Shown piece after piece: positions 24,826 to 32,725 of a stretch of DNA of 64,000 bases. Position 1 is the stretch's first letter. The number at the start of each line of letters is the position of its first letter. Under the pieces are notes generated by a model that was not told the origin of the DNA, did no database searches, and saw only the letters and a list, made by a program, of their open reading frames with translations. The DNA lies in the NCBI RefSeq assembly GCF_042854845.1, contig NZ_AP031498.1:4030001-4094000 (forward strand), given 5' to 3'. Made by a program: the position numbers and the translations under genes. Origin of the DNA: Maricurvus nonylphenolicus. GTDB taxonomy: Bacteria; Pseudomonadota; Gammaproteobacteria; Pseudomonadales; Cellvibrionaceae.

Positions 24826-26681
24826 GTTAACGGCTTCCGTTTGGACTGTGTGCTGGACACGGTTTCTACTGTTTCTCTTATTTCTTTTTGCGCTTCTGTT
24901 TTTACTTCTGTACTTGTTACTTTCTGCTTGTCGTTAAGCAATTTTTCATTCGGCGGCACGCGCATTAAGCGCAGTACCCCCTGTGTTACATTGGCAAATA
25001 CTGGCGCCGCTACTTCACCGCCAAAATATTTGCCGTCGGTGGGTTCATTTATCACCACCACGGCTACCACTTTCGGATCATTGGCCGGGGCCATACCGGC
25101 AAATACACCGATGTAGCGATCAGCCGCATAACCTTCTGCGCCAACTTTGTGGATGGTGCCGGTTTTACCCGCGACCTGATAACCATCCAGACGTGCACGC
25201 TTCGCGGTACCATCTGGACCAACCACGGTGGTCAACATTTTGACCACCTGGTCGGCCAACTTGGGCTCAACCACCTGCTCGGCGGGAAGCCCTTCCCCAA
25301 ATGCAGCGCCGGCTCTTCTAACGAGAGATAGGGGCTGCTTTTCACCACGATTCGCCAATACGTTGTACGCCTGCGCCAACTGCAAAGTTGTCACACTTAA
25401 ACCATGACCAAAGGCAAAGTTGGCACGTTCAATCGGGTGCCACTTGCTTTTATTCGGCAACACTCCCACACCTTCACCGGGAAAACCCGTGCCAGTGCTT
25501 TGACCAAAACCCAGGCGGAAAAAGATATCCCGCACATGCTCCGGCTCCATATCCAGGGCCATCTTGGTAATGCCCACCTGACTGGACTTGGTCAAAATAC
25601 GGGTCACATCAATCACGCCGTAGTTGATCGGGTCCAGCAGGGTTTTCTTGCCCACCCGGATATAACCCGGGCGAGTATCAATCAATGTTCCAGGCGTATA
25701 ACGCTTGGTTTCCATGGCCGCCAGAACCGTTAAAGGTTTCATGGTCGAGCCAGGCTCAAACTGGTCGGTCAACGCCCGGTTACGCAATGCATCCACCCGA
25801 ATACGACTCCGATCATTCGGGTTGTAAGCTGGCTGATTGGCCACCGCCAACACATCACCAGATTCAGTATCCAGCACCACCACAGAACCTGACTTGGCCT
25901 TGTGACGGGTTACCGCGGCTTTTAACTCACGGTAAGCCAGATACTGCATGCGCAGATCCACGCTTAACATCAGATCCTGACCCGGTTGCGGCGCACGCAA
26001 CAGGCCATCATCTTTAATAACGCGACCCTTTAAATCTTTTACTACTTGCTTGGCGCCGGACTTACCTTGCAACCAATCCTCGAAGGCCAACTCCATGCCT
26101 TCGCGGCCTCGCTCATCAATATCGGTGAACCCCACCAAATGAGCCGCTACTTCTCCCGCGGGATAGTAGCGCTGATATTCTGTGCGGCCATAAACGCCTG
26201 GCCAGTCGTTGGCGAGGAGCTTTTCTGCATCCTGTGGCGGCATATGCCGACGCAGGTAAACAAATTCTTTATTGCGATAGCGGTTAAGTTTTTCCGCCAA
26301 CGCGTCTTTATCTTTTCCTAATTCGCCAGCTAAAGCCGACCACACTTCAGGCGCTTGCAATAACACCTGCGGATTAGCCCACAGGGAAACTACTGGCGTA
26401 CTTACTGCCAAGGGTTCGCCGTGGCGATCGGTAATCACACCGCGGTACGCCGCAATAGATTCCGTACGCACAGTGCGGGCATCACCCTGGCCCTGCAAAA
26501 ACTCGAAACCTTTTTCCTCACCGGGCACAACCTGTAGACGCGCCAGATGGGTGAGCATAAATCCAACAACAACCAATAGAGCCAGTACAACAAAGTAAAA
26601 GCGCCAACGGGCAATCATCAGACCGTTATCAGTCTTTGATTTAACCGTTGCCGCCTTTGGCTTTTGTTGCGCCTTACTCAT
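24822..26681 (-). CDS. ftsI: Septal transpeptidase FtsI (PBP3)
   Basis: A class B penicillin-binding protein of 619 aa that crosslinks septal peptidoglycan with FtsW. One N-terminal membrane helix is at about 27-47, then the PBP dimer domain and the transpeptidase. The nucleophile is in EPGSTMKPL (Ser312, Lys315) and the KTG box is GKTGT (506-508). The second motif reads KSSQVG at 366-368: the usual SxN Asn is Gln here, which is unusual for class B PBPs. A C-terminal tail after about 580 (VTSTEVKTEAQKEIRETVE) is longer than in E. coli. It overlaps ftsL by 4 bases. Confidence 0.97.
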   Translation of the reverse strand: MSKAQQKPKAATVKSKTDNGLMIARWRFYFVVLALLVVVGFMLTHLARLQVVPGEEKGFEFLQGQGDARTVRTESIAAYRGVITDRHGEPLAVSTPVVSLWANPQVLLQAPEVWSALAGELGKDKDALAEKLNRYRNKEFVYLRRHMPPQDAEKLLANDWPGVYGRTEYQRYYPAGEVAAHLVGFTDIDERGREGMELAFEDWLQGKSGAKQVVKDLKGRVIKDDGLLRAPQPGQDLMLSVDLRMQYLAYRELKAAVTRHKAKSGSVVVLDTESGDVLAVANQPAYNPNDRSRIRVDALRNRALTDQFEPGSTMKPLTVLAAMETKRYTPGTLIDTRPGYIRVGKKTLLDPINYGVIDVTRILTKSSQVGITKMALDMEPEHVRDIFFRLGFGQSTGTGFPGEGVGVLPNKSKWHPIERANFAFGHGLSVTTLQLAQAYNVLANRGEKQPLSLVRRAGAAFGEGLPAEQVVEPKLADQVVKMLTTVVGPDGTAKRARLDGYQVAGKTGTIHKVGAEGYAADRYIGVFAGMAPANDPKVVAVVVINEPTDGKYFGGEVAAPVFANVTQGVLRLMRVPPNEKLLNDKQKVTSTEVKTEAQKEIRETVETVSSTQSKRKPLT

Positions 26682-26986
26682 GGCTTCACCATTATCAGGT
26701 TGTCACCTTCGGGAACCTGCATCTGCAACTTATCCACAGCTTCCCGTTCGATTCGGCTATAGGCTCCCCAGGCAGACCTTTCTAACAAGTACTGCCCCCA
26801 GGCCACCTGCAGTTGCGCGGCTTCTTTGCGCAACACTTCCAATTGGTGCAATCGCTGACGCGTGGCATGGGTTGATGCCACCACAGCCAGGGCGGAGACC
26901 AGTACCAAGCCCCACAGAATCACCGTAATGATCAGTGGCTTGATACGGTTTGACCTGATACCACTTGAACCATGTCCCTGCTGCAT
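26678..26986 (-). CDS. ftsL: Cell division protein FtsL
   Basis: A bitopic protein of 102 aa. One membrane helix at about 18-38 (IITVILWGLVLVSALAVVAST) is followed by a heptad-patterned coiled coil (about 42-80) and ends MVKP. It pairs with FtsB and, through FtsQ, controls FtsWI. It lies between rsmH (6-bp gap) and ftsI (4-base overlap), the standard position, which supports a name that sequence alone would leave weaker. Confidence 0.92.
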   Translation of the reverse strand: MQQGHGSSGIRSNRIKPLIITVILWGLVLVSALAVVASTHATRQRLHQLEVLRKEAAQLQVAWGQYLLERSAWGAYSRIEREAVDKLQMQVPEGDNLIMVKP

Positions 26987-26992
26987 CGCCAG

Positions 26993-27925
26993 TTATTTTA
27001 TTTTTTCCGCAACCCGCATAATTGCACTTCGGGCTCGCACGTTAGCGTCAACCTCACCACTACTTGCGCGTACCGCCTTACCCACAGGCTTAAGACGGAT
27101 ATTGAGTTGCGACTCCATCAATGGCACCCCGCGAGGCACCTCGCCACCACGCTGATGATGACGAATAAACTGTTTTACTATGCGGTCTTCCAGCGAGTGG
27201 AAACTAATCACCACCAGGCGACCACCGGGCTTTAATACTTCCAACGCCTGATCCAGCAGCGCCTCCAAATCACCCAGTTCGTTATTCACCTCAATGCGAA
27301 TAGCCTGAAACGCACGGGTGGCTGGATGCTTGCCTTTCTCCCAGGCCGGATTGGCCTCGGCCACAATATTGGCCAACTGCGCAGTTCGCGTAATCGGCGC
27401 CTCTTCACGCTTTTGCACAATGGCTCTCGCCATACGTTTGGCAAAACGCTCTTCACCGTAAACTTTTAATACGCGGGCAATTTCTGCCTCTTCCGCTCGA
27501 GCAATCCATTCGGCAGCGCTTTCACCACGTGTGGTATCCATGCGCATATCCAACGGGCCGTCATTTAAAAAACTGAATCCGCGCTCGGCGTCATCCAATT
27601 GTGGGGATGAAACCCCTAAATCCACCAGCACTCCATCGACCTGACCGTGTTTACCCAATGCCTGGATCTGTTGCTCCAGCTGGGCAAAGGAGTCATGCAC
27701 GATACTGAATCTTGCATCTTCAGCCGCCAACTCGTTAGCGGTCTCAATCGCACGCGGATCCTTATCAAACCCCAGTAAACGGCCATTTTCAGTTAGCGCT
27801 TCCAGTACCAGCCGGCTGTGCCCGCCGCGACCAAAGGTGCCATCGACATACAGGCCATCCGAGTCCACTACCAGAGCGTCCACCGCCTCCTGCAGGAGTA
27901 CGGTCAAATGTTTAAAGTCAGACAC
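26993..27925 (-). CDS. rsmH: 16S rRNA (cytosine1402-N4)-methyltransferase RsmH
   Basis: A SAM-dependent methyltransferase of 310 aa. It has HLTVLLQEAVDAL at the N-terminus, the SAM loop YVDGTFGRGGHSRLVLE near 27-43, LVDLGVSSPQLDDAERGFSF near 100-119, and LVVISFHSLEDRIVKQFIR near 235. It methylates N4 of C1402 in the decoding centre; the 2'-O partner RsmI is also in this window at 55195. It starts 8 bp after mraZ. Confidence 0.97.
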   Translation of the reverse strand: MSDFKHLTVLLQEAVDALVVDSDGLYVDGTFGRGGHSRLVLEALTENGRLLGFDKDPRAIETANELAAEDARFSIVHDSFAQLEQQIQALGKHGQVDGVLVDLGVSSPQLDDAERGFSFLNDGPLDMRMDTTRGESAAEWIARAEEAEIARVLKVYGEERFAKRMARAIVQKREEAPITRTAQLANIVAEANPAWEKGKHPATRAFQAIRIEVNNELGDLEALLDQALEVLKPGGRLVVISFHSLEDRIVKQFIRHHQRGGEVPRGVPLMESQLNIRLKPVGKAVRASSGEVDANVRARSAIMRVAEKIK

Positions 27926-27933
27926 GGCAGCTC

Positions 27934-28374
27934 CTAGAGGGAAAGACTTTGCATTTCAATCGGCATTTCATCGTCAGCCGATTCTTCCAGTGAGGCGAAC
28001 CAACGCTCTTCGCTCCACAACTCCAGGCTCTTACCTTGCCCAACCAGGATTAGCTTCTTCTCCAATCCAGCATATTCACGCAATGTGGGTGGTACCAATA
28101 CCCGGCCATTACCGTCCATTTCCATAGGGCTGGCATAACCAATCATTAAACGCTGCAGGCGCTTAACGGCTTTATTCATATTGGGCAGGGCTTCGATCTG
28201 CGGCAGAACCTCCTGCCAGCGTGGCTCTGGGTAAACCACCAGACAACGGTCTTCGTGATTGGCCGTCATCACCAAACGCCCGCCACAGGCAGACGCCAGC
28301 GTCTCGCGGATGCGAGCCGGTATCGCCATGCGCCCTTTGGCGTCCATATTGATGTTATGACTTCCTAAAAACAC
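27934..28374 (-). CDS. mraZ: Transcriptional regulator MraZ
   Basis: An AbrB-like double-domain protein of 146 aa. The best start is the GTG at 28374, which gives MFLGSHNINMDAKGRMAIPA, matching the family start; the frame stays open to 28425 without similarity. The two DNA-contact motifs are DAKGRMAIPARIRE near 11-24 and DGNGRVLVPPTLRE near 90. MraZ represses the dcw promoter; GTGGT repeats at 28401-28443 are its likely site. A GTGGGGAA ribosome site lies just before the GTG. Confidence 0.95.
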   Translation of the reverse strand: MFLGSHNINMDAKGRMAIPARIRETLASACGGRLVMTANHEDRCLVVYPEPRWQEVLPQIEALPNMNKAVKRLQRLMIGYASPMEMDGNGRVLVPPTLREYAGLEKKLILVGQGKSLELWSEERWFASLEESADDEMPIEMQSLSL

Positions 28375-28400
28375 GTTTCCCCACCGACTTATCGGTTCAG

Positions 28401-28443
28401 ACCACAAAAAACCACTAAAAACCACTTTTTACCACATTGCCAC
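28401..28443 (-). promoter_or_regulatory. Probable MraZ operator: GTGGT direct repeats
   Basis: On the minus strand GTGGT occurs four times at exactly 10-bp spacing (28401-28405, 28411-28415, 28421-28425, 28431-28435), and a fifth GTGGC lies 8 bp upstream. Known MraZ sites are TGGGN-type direct repeats with 5-nt spacers before mraZ. The repeats lie between the predicted transcription start and the mraZ GTG. Confidence 0.75.
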
Positions 28444-28471
28444 ACTATAAATCTGTGTGCATCAAAGTCAA
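28444..28471 (-). promoter_or_regulatory. sigma70 promoter of the dcw cluster (Pmra)
   Basis: Minus strand -35 TTGACT (28466-28471) and -10 TATAGT (28444-28449), each 5 of 6 to consensus, spaced 16 bp. The start would be near 28437, leaving a 5' leader of about 60 bases that contains the MraZ repeats. Confidence 0.75.
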
Positions 28472-29003
28472 GCATCCGTGCCGGGAAAACGTCACTAAAT
28501 GAAGGAAAATAGCGGGGAACGTCGGAGAAATGACTTAAAACCGGAAAAAACGCAAGAAATCAACAGCAAGAAAAACCAACAAAAACAAAGCAATAGGAAG
28601 CAAACTTAAAGTATTACTTTAAGTTTGAGATCTTTTCTTCTTAAGAGAAGTAAGTACTTAGCCTGATATGGCATAAGCAGCCAACACACAGTACAACCTG
28701 AGGCACCTTTTATGAGCCCCACTAAATAGAAGCTCCTGGCAAACCTCTCTCTGAGCTGGCCCAGTGGCAGAAAGCCATAGGGATAGATTGAGAGCAAATG
28801 ATTCTGTAGGACTTTTCCCATCAAATCAACCCCTTCAGAAACACCTGAATACCTGCGAATAACATCTGACAACACAGACACAACAAACCAAGGGCGTTTG
28901 TACTCTCCTAAGACAATTGCCTGACGCTTCAGCAACTGAGTTAGATCCCCCCCGGCCCCATAGTGAAATCACCGACCCCGTATTCCAATTGTGAGGAACC
29001 ACT
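28472..29003. other. Intergenic region between mraZ promoter and acidic-protein gene
   Basis: No convincing gene. It contains a perfect 27-nt palindrome, CAAACTTAAAGTA-T-TACTTTAAGTTTG, at 28601-28627. A TTG-initiated 109-codon minus-strand frame (28606-28935) overlaps the palindrome at its end and resembles nothing I know. The last 15 bases supply a strong GAGGAA ribosome site for the gene at 29004. Confidence 0.5.
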
Positions 29004-30245
29004 ATGGACTATTCAAAATCACTGGCTGCTCTGGGCTTTAGCCTGCTAACCCTTAGCGCCGCCGTTAAAGCAGAAACAGATGTCGACGCCCTCAATGAGT
29101 GGGACAACTTGCCCATCATTGAGATGGAAGCCGAATACGACAACACACCAGACGGCCCTGACCATGAAGATGACACATCAGAGGAAGAGCTTTTCGAAGC
29201 CATTAGCCTGCGCCTTGATTCCCTGGTAGAAAATTTCGATCAAATGTCGGAAGACGAACTTATCGCTGAAGTTGAGCGCCTGGAAGCTGAACTACAGGAG
29301 ATCTCTGACGGCAGACAGGAAGATGATTATGAAGACGATGATCATGAAGATGACGACGAATATGAAGATGATGACGAATACGAAGATGACGACGAATACG
29401 AAGATGACGACGAACTAGACGAAGAGCACGAAGGCGACGATGAGCTCGACGACGACATGGAAGATGAGTACGAAGACGACGATGAACTCGATGATGACAT
29501 GGAAGACGAGTACGAAGATGAAGACGAACTCGATGACGACATGGAAGACGAGTACGAAGATGAAGACGAACTCGATGATGAAGACGAACTCGATGATGAA
29601 GACGAACTCGATGATGACATGGAAGACGAGTACGAAGATGAAGATGAGCTCGATGAAGACATGGAAGACGAATTCGAAGATGAAGGCGAACTAGACGATG
29701 AGCTGGAAGACGAGTTCGAAGGTGAAGACGAGCTAGACGATGAACTGGAAGATGAGTTCGAAGGCGAAGACGAGCTAGACGATGAACTGGAAGATGAGTT
29801 CGAAGGCGAAGACGAGCTAGACGATGAGCTGGAAGACGAGCTTGAAGGTGAAGACGAATTAGACGATGAACTGGAAGATGAGTTCGAAGGCGAAGACGAG
29901 CTAGACGATGAGCTGGAAGACGAGTTTGAAGGCGAAGATGAATTCGAGGATGAGCTGGAAGACGAATTTGAAGGCGAAGATGAATTCGAGGATGAGCTAG
30001 AAGACGAGTTCGAAGGCGAAGATGAATTCGAAGACGAGCTGGAAGATGAGTTCGAAGGCGAAGATGAATTCGAAGACGAGCTGGAAGATGAGTTCGAAGG
30101 CGAAGATGAATTCGAAGACGAGCTGGAAGATGAGTTCGAAGGTGAAGACGATTTCGAAGATGAGTTGGAAGACGACTTCGAAGACGAAGATGAGATGGAT
30201 GATGAACTGGAAGATGATGAGCATGAAGACTCAGAAGACGAGTAA
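29004..30245 (+). CDS. Secreted hyper-acidic Asp/Glu tandem-repeat protein
   Basis: A protein of 413 aa that I cannot assign to a family. The N-terminus is a signal peptide (residues 1 to about 23, LGFSLLTLSAAVKAE). Residues 24-103 are acidic with a short helical part (SLRLDSLVENFDQ, VERLEAELQEI). From 105 to the end there is no Lys or Arg. Short YEDDDE repeats are followed by 14-residue repeats: first LDDDMEDEYEDEDE-type, then about 13 copies of DELEDEFEGEDELD/FE. Such a chain would be disordered without cations and should bind Ca2+/Mg2+ or basic partners outside the inner membrane. GAGGAA 6 bases before the ATG is a strong ribosome site. A terminator follows, so it is likely monocistronic. 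Confidence 0.8.
   Translation: MDYSKSLAALGFSLLTLSAAVKAETDVDALNEWDNLPIIEMEAEYDNTPDGPDHEDDTSEEELFEAISLRLDSLVENFDQMSEDELIAEVERLEAELQEISDGRQEDDYEDDDHEDDDEYEDDDEYEDDDEYEDDDELDEEHEGDDELDDDMEDEYEDDDELDDDMEDEYEDEDELDDDMEDEYEDEDELDDEDELDDEDELDDDMEDEYEDEDELDEDMEDEFEDEGELDDELEDEFEGEDELDDELEDEFEGEDELDDELEDEFEGEDELDDELEDELEGEDELDDELEDEFEGEDELDDELEDEFEGEDEFEDELEDEFEGEDEFEDELEDEFEGEDEFEDELEDEFEGEDEFEDELEDEFEGEDEFEDELEDEFEGEDDFEDELEDDFEDEDEMDDELEDDEHEDSEDE
29440..30240 (+). repeat. 42-bp coding tandem repeat (14-residue acidic unit)
   Basis: Within the acidic gene the DNA repeats with a 42-base period. Copies change along the array from DDDMEDEYED-type to DELEDEFEGEDELD and then to DELEDEFEGEDEFE. Adjacent copies are most alike, as expected from unequal exchange or slippage. 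Copy number should vary between strains. Confidence 0.8.
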
Positions 30246-30289
30246 TGCTCTAACCTCCCTCTAAATCATTAGCCCCTAAGGCGCACTTT

Positions 30290-30363
30290 CCACTCTCACT
30301 GTCCCGCTGGTTCCACGAGGGAACCAGCGTTCTTCCTCAAGGCCAGTGCAGAGTGGCTTTTTT
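30290..30363 (+). terminator. Strong composite Rho-independent terminator
   Basis: An outer stem CCACTCT-CACTG/CAGTG-C-AGAGTGG (one bulge) encloses an inner 10-bp hairpin CGCTGGTTCC/GGAACCAGCG, and the outer stem ends in CTTTTTT. It separates the acidic-protein gene from the kinase operon. Confidence 0.8.
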
Positions 30364-30400
30364 CCCTCTCTTTTTTCTTTTCCCCGTCTGAAATAGAATA

Positions 30401-32038
30401 ATGAACACTGATTTCAAACCACAGCAGAACAACCCAATGCGTAGTATTTTCTTTCGAATCTATAGCGGAATGTTATTAGCCACCATACTAATCATCACGC
30501 TACTCTATGCAGGGTTCCAACAATACAACCAGCACCGCCTGAACAACTACCTGAACGATGTTGCCAAGGGTACCTTTACTTTGATTGCCCAAGGTCTTGC
30601 TCGCCACCAAGGCAGTAAACGCCAGGAGTGGTTTGAGGTTGTGAAACGCCTAACAGGGCTAAACCTGGCGTTGTCGAGCCAAAAACCCGAGACTTTAACA
30701 TCAGCTCAGATAGAGCGCCTCCTGCTGGGTGACATGATTATCCGGCCCGACTTGGGTGACAAAGTCGCCACCCTGTTCGTTTCTGTCCCCGGTGAAGAAC
30801 AACTCTTTCTGTCAACAGAAATAGACGACGTTAATGAACAACTATCACGGGTTACCGCACTACTTATCCTTAATGATCTAGGTAGATACCCCAAAGACCA
30901 GCGAGATAAAGCACTTGTATCTCTACAGAAAACATTTGGTTTCCCCTTGATCGTCAGCGAGCTTAAAACAACCACCCTTGACGCCACCCAACTTAGACGT
31001 GTGAAACGGGGTGATATTGTGGTTACCCTCAATGACACAACCTTTGAAGCACCTTATATTCAGGTTTATGCAAAATATGGCAACAGCGGCAAGCTACTCA
31101 TACTAGGCCCTATAGCCCTGTTCAACTGGTTTCCCAGCAATATTATTTTATTACTGGGTTTCGTTGGTTTACTGCTATTAGCGGTGTGCAGTTACGGGCT
31201 GGTCAGGCCACTTGAAAGACGCCTGCAAGCCATGGAACTGGAAGTAGACAAGGTTGGCACTGAACTGGCCCCAGCCGTTTCTGTCGAGGGCGATGATGCC
31301 ATTAGCCGTTTTGGCCTAAGAGTTAACAGTATGGCAATGCGCATCCAGGGATTACTGGAGGAGCAACGGGAGTTAACCCACGCCATATCCCATGAACTGC
31401 GAACACCGGTATCGCGCTTAAAATTCCGACTGGAAAACCTCAACAGCCCCATCAGTGAGGAAAAACGCCAACAAACTATTGAAGGCATTAATAAAGACCT
31501 TAACGAACTTAACGCACTTATTGACGAGATACTAACCTTTGCCAGCCTGGAAAGCGGCTCACTCAACTTCTCGCCACAACCTCTGAACATCAACCAGCTG
31601 CTGGATAATTTAATCAACGAGACAAGCCTTTTATCTCCCCACCTCTCTCTGAATATCGACGCGCAAACAGCTACCACGGACGTGATGGGCATTGAGCATC
31701 TACTAAACCGAGCCATTCAGAATCTACTGCTGAATGCCACCCGCCACGCCAAGACACAAGTACAATTGAGCTTTACCAGCAACCAACACAACTACGAGAT
31801 TAGAGTGGCCGACGACGGTACCGGTATTCCAGAGCAGGATCGGGAGCGCATCTTTACCCCCTTTACCCGCCTGGATAAAAGCCGTAATCGCTCGTCTGGC
31901 GGCTTCGGTCTGGGGCTAGCCATCGTCGATCAGATAGCCCAGTGGCACCAGGGTAGCGTAGCACTTGCCCACAGCGAGCTGGGCGGGGCCGAATTCATCT
32001 TCACCTGGCCCAAGCCTGAAAGCCAAATAAGCCTTTAA
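30401..32038 (+). CDS. Sensor histidine kinase, RstB-like
   Basis: A protein of 545 aa with TM1 at about 15-38, a large periplasmic sensor (about 40-244), TM2 at about 246-268, a HAMP-like linker, a HisKA domain with ISHELRTPVSRL (phospho-His331), and an HATPase domain. The latter has the N-box NLLLNATRHAK, G1 ADDGTGIP, the F box and GGFGLGLAIVDQIAQWHQG. The N-terminal FFRIYSGMLLATIL and the overall arrangement resemble E. coli RstB, which responds indirectly to low Mg2+ and acid. The signal here is unknown. It is the first gene of a run with a second acidic protein, a TPR-barrel protein and the partner regulator at 34037. Confidence 0.9.
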   Translation: MNTDFKPQQNNPMRSIFFRIYSGMLLATILIITLLYAGFQQYNQHRLNNYLNDVAKGTFTLIAQGLARHQGSKRQEWFEVVKRLTGLNLALSSQKPETLTSAQIERLLLGDMIIRPDLGDKVATLFVSVPGEEQLFLSTEIDDVNEQLSRVTALLILNDLGRYPKDQRDKALVSLQKTFGFPLIVSELKTTTLDATQLRRVKRGDIVVTLNDTTFEAPYIQVYAKYGNSGKLLILGPIALFNWFPSNIILLLGFVGLLLLAVCSYGLVRPLERRLQAMELEVDKVGTELAPAVSVEGDDAISRFGLRVNSMAMRIQGLLEEQRELTHAISHELRTPVSRLKFRLENLNSPISEEKRQQTIEGINKDLNELNALIDEILTFASLESGSLNFSPQPLNINQLLDNLINETSLLSPHLSLNIDAQTATTDVMGIEHLLNRAIQNLLLNATRHAKTQVQLSFTSNQHNYEIRVADDGTGIPEQDRERIFTPFTRLDKSRNRSSGGFGLGLAIVDQIAQWHQGSVALAHSELGGAEFIFTWPKPESQISL

Positions 32039-32050
32039 AATCAATAGGTT

Positions 32051-32070
32051 AACATTTAACAACATTTAGC
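32051..32070 (+). promoter_or_regulatory. Direct repeat, candidate response-regulator site
   Basis: AACATTTAAC followed directly by AACATTTAGC: two 10-bp direct repeats, the arrangement bound by OmpR/PhoB-family dimers. It lies 57 bp before the second acidic gene. A weak -10-like CATACT follows at about 32083. The first 14 bases match about 9 of 12 fixed positions of the E. coli RstA box as I remember it. Confidence 0.45.
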
Positions 32071-32126
32071 CTACGAAAACGGCATACTGTATCTTTCATT
32101 TTCTACACATACTGAACCCAGACACT

Positions 32127-32657
32127 ATGACAAGCTACAGCATCATGCGAAAACTGAGATTCTTAGGGTTCCTTTTGGCCTTCTGTGCCGAAACCGTGCT
32201 CGCTCAGGATATCGATATCGATGACTACGCGCTTGAACAGGCCATGGAAGATCAAGACCTTGACATAGATGAGACAGATGAGAGTCTGCTGGAACGCTAC
32301 GGCGTTGGCATCGAAGGCGAGGATGAAGACATCCTAAATCAACTGGATGAAAGCTCCTTACTGGATTATGAAGACGATGAATTCGAACAAGAAGAATCTG
32401 CTGAGGAAGAATTAGCCGAAGAAGTGGATGCACTGGACGAATTCGAAGCGGATGATGAGATCGAAGATCTCGAGGAGATGGATGACCTCGATGAAATGGA
32501 AGATCTTGACGAAATGGAAGACCTTGATGAAGAGGCTTTCGATGAAGAAGAGTTTGATGAAGAAGATATAGAAGACGAAGATTTCGAAGAGGAAGACTTC
32601 GAGGAAGATGACATGGAAGAAGACTTTGAAGAGGAAGACTTCGAAGAATCTGAATAG
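32127..32657 (+). CDS. Second secreted hyper-acidic protein
   Basis: A protein of 176 aa of no family known to me. The signal peptide MRKLRFLGFLLAFCAETVLAQ begins at the internal Met7 (32145) or includes six more residues from 32127. The mature chain starts DIDIDDYALEQAM and has a short semi-ordered part (LLERYGVGIEGEDEDILNQLDESSLLDY). It then becomes a Glu/Asp tract with repeating DLDEMED and EDFEEED units. There is no Lys or Arg after residue 57. It is shorter and more Glu-rich than the protein at 29004, with a different repeat, so the two are analogous rather than clear duplicates. It lies between the kinase and the beta-barrel gene. Confidence 0.8.
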   Translation: MTSYSIMRKLRFLGFLLAFCAETVLAQDIDIDDYALEQAMEDQDLDIDETDESLLERYGVGIEGEDEDILNQLDESSLLDYEDDEFEQEESAEEELAEEVDALDEFEADDEIEDLEEMDDLDEMEDLDEMEDLDEEAFDEEEFDEEDIEDEDFEEEDFEEDDMEEDFEEEDFEESE

Positions 32658-32725
32658 GGATTATTTCCAACAACAAGAACCTGCACTTATCAGGTAAGCT
32701 AAAATCATAACGAGGGCGTGCCATT

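Noticed and set aside
28606..28935. 109-codon minus-strand open frame before the acidic-protein gene
   Set aside because: It begins with TTG, has no ribosome site, ends inside a perfect palindrome and resembles no family I know. It is kept only as a remark in the intergenic entry.
29342..29662. Poly-serine frame and, further on, a Phe/Ile/Leu-rich frame opposite the acidic gene
   Set aside because: Both are antisense shadows of Asp/Glu codons (GAC/GAT/GAA) and arise automatically from the repeat.
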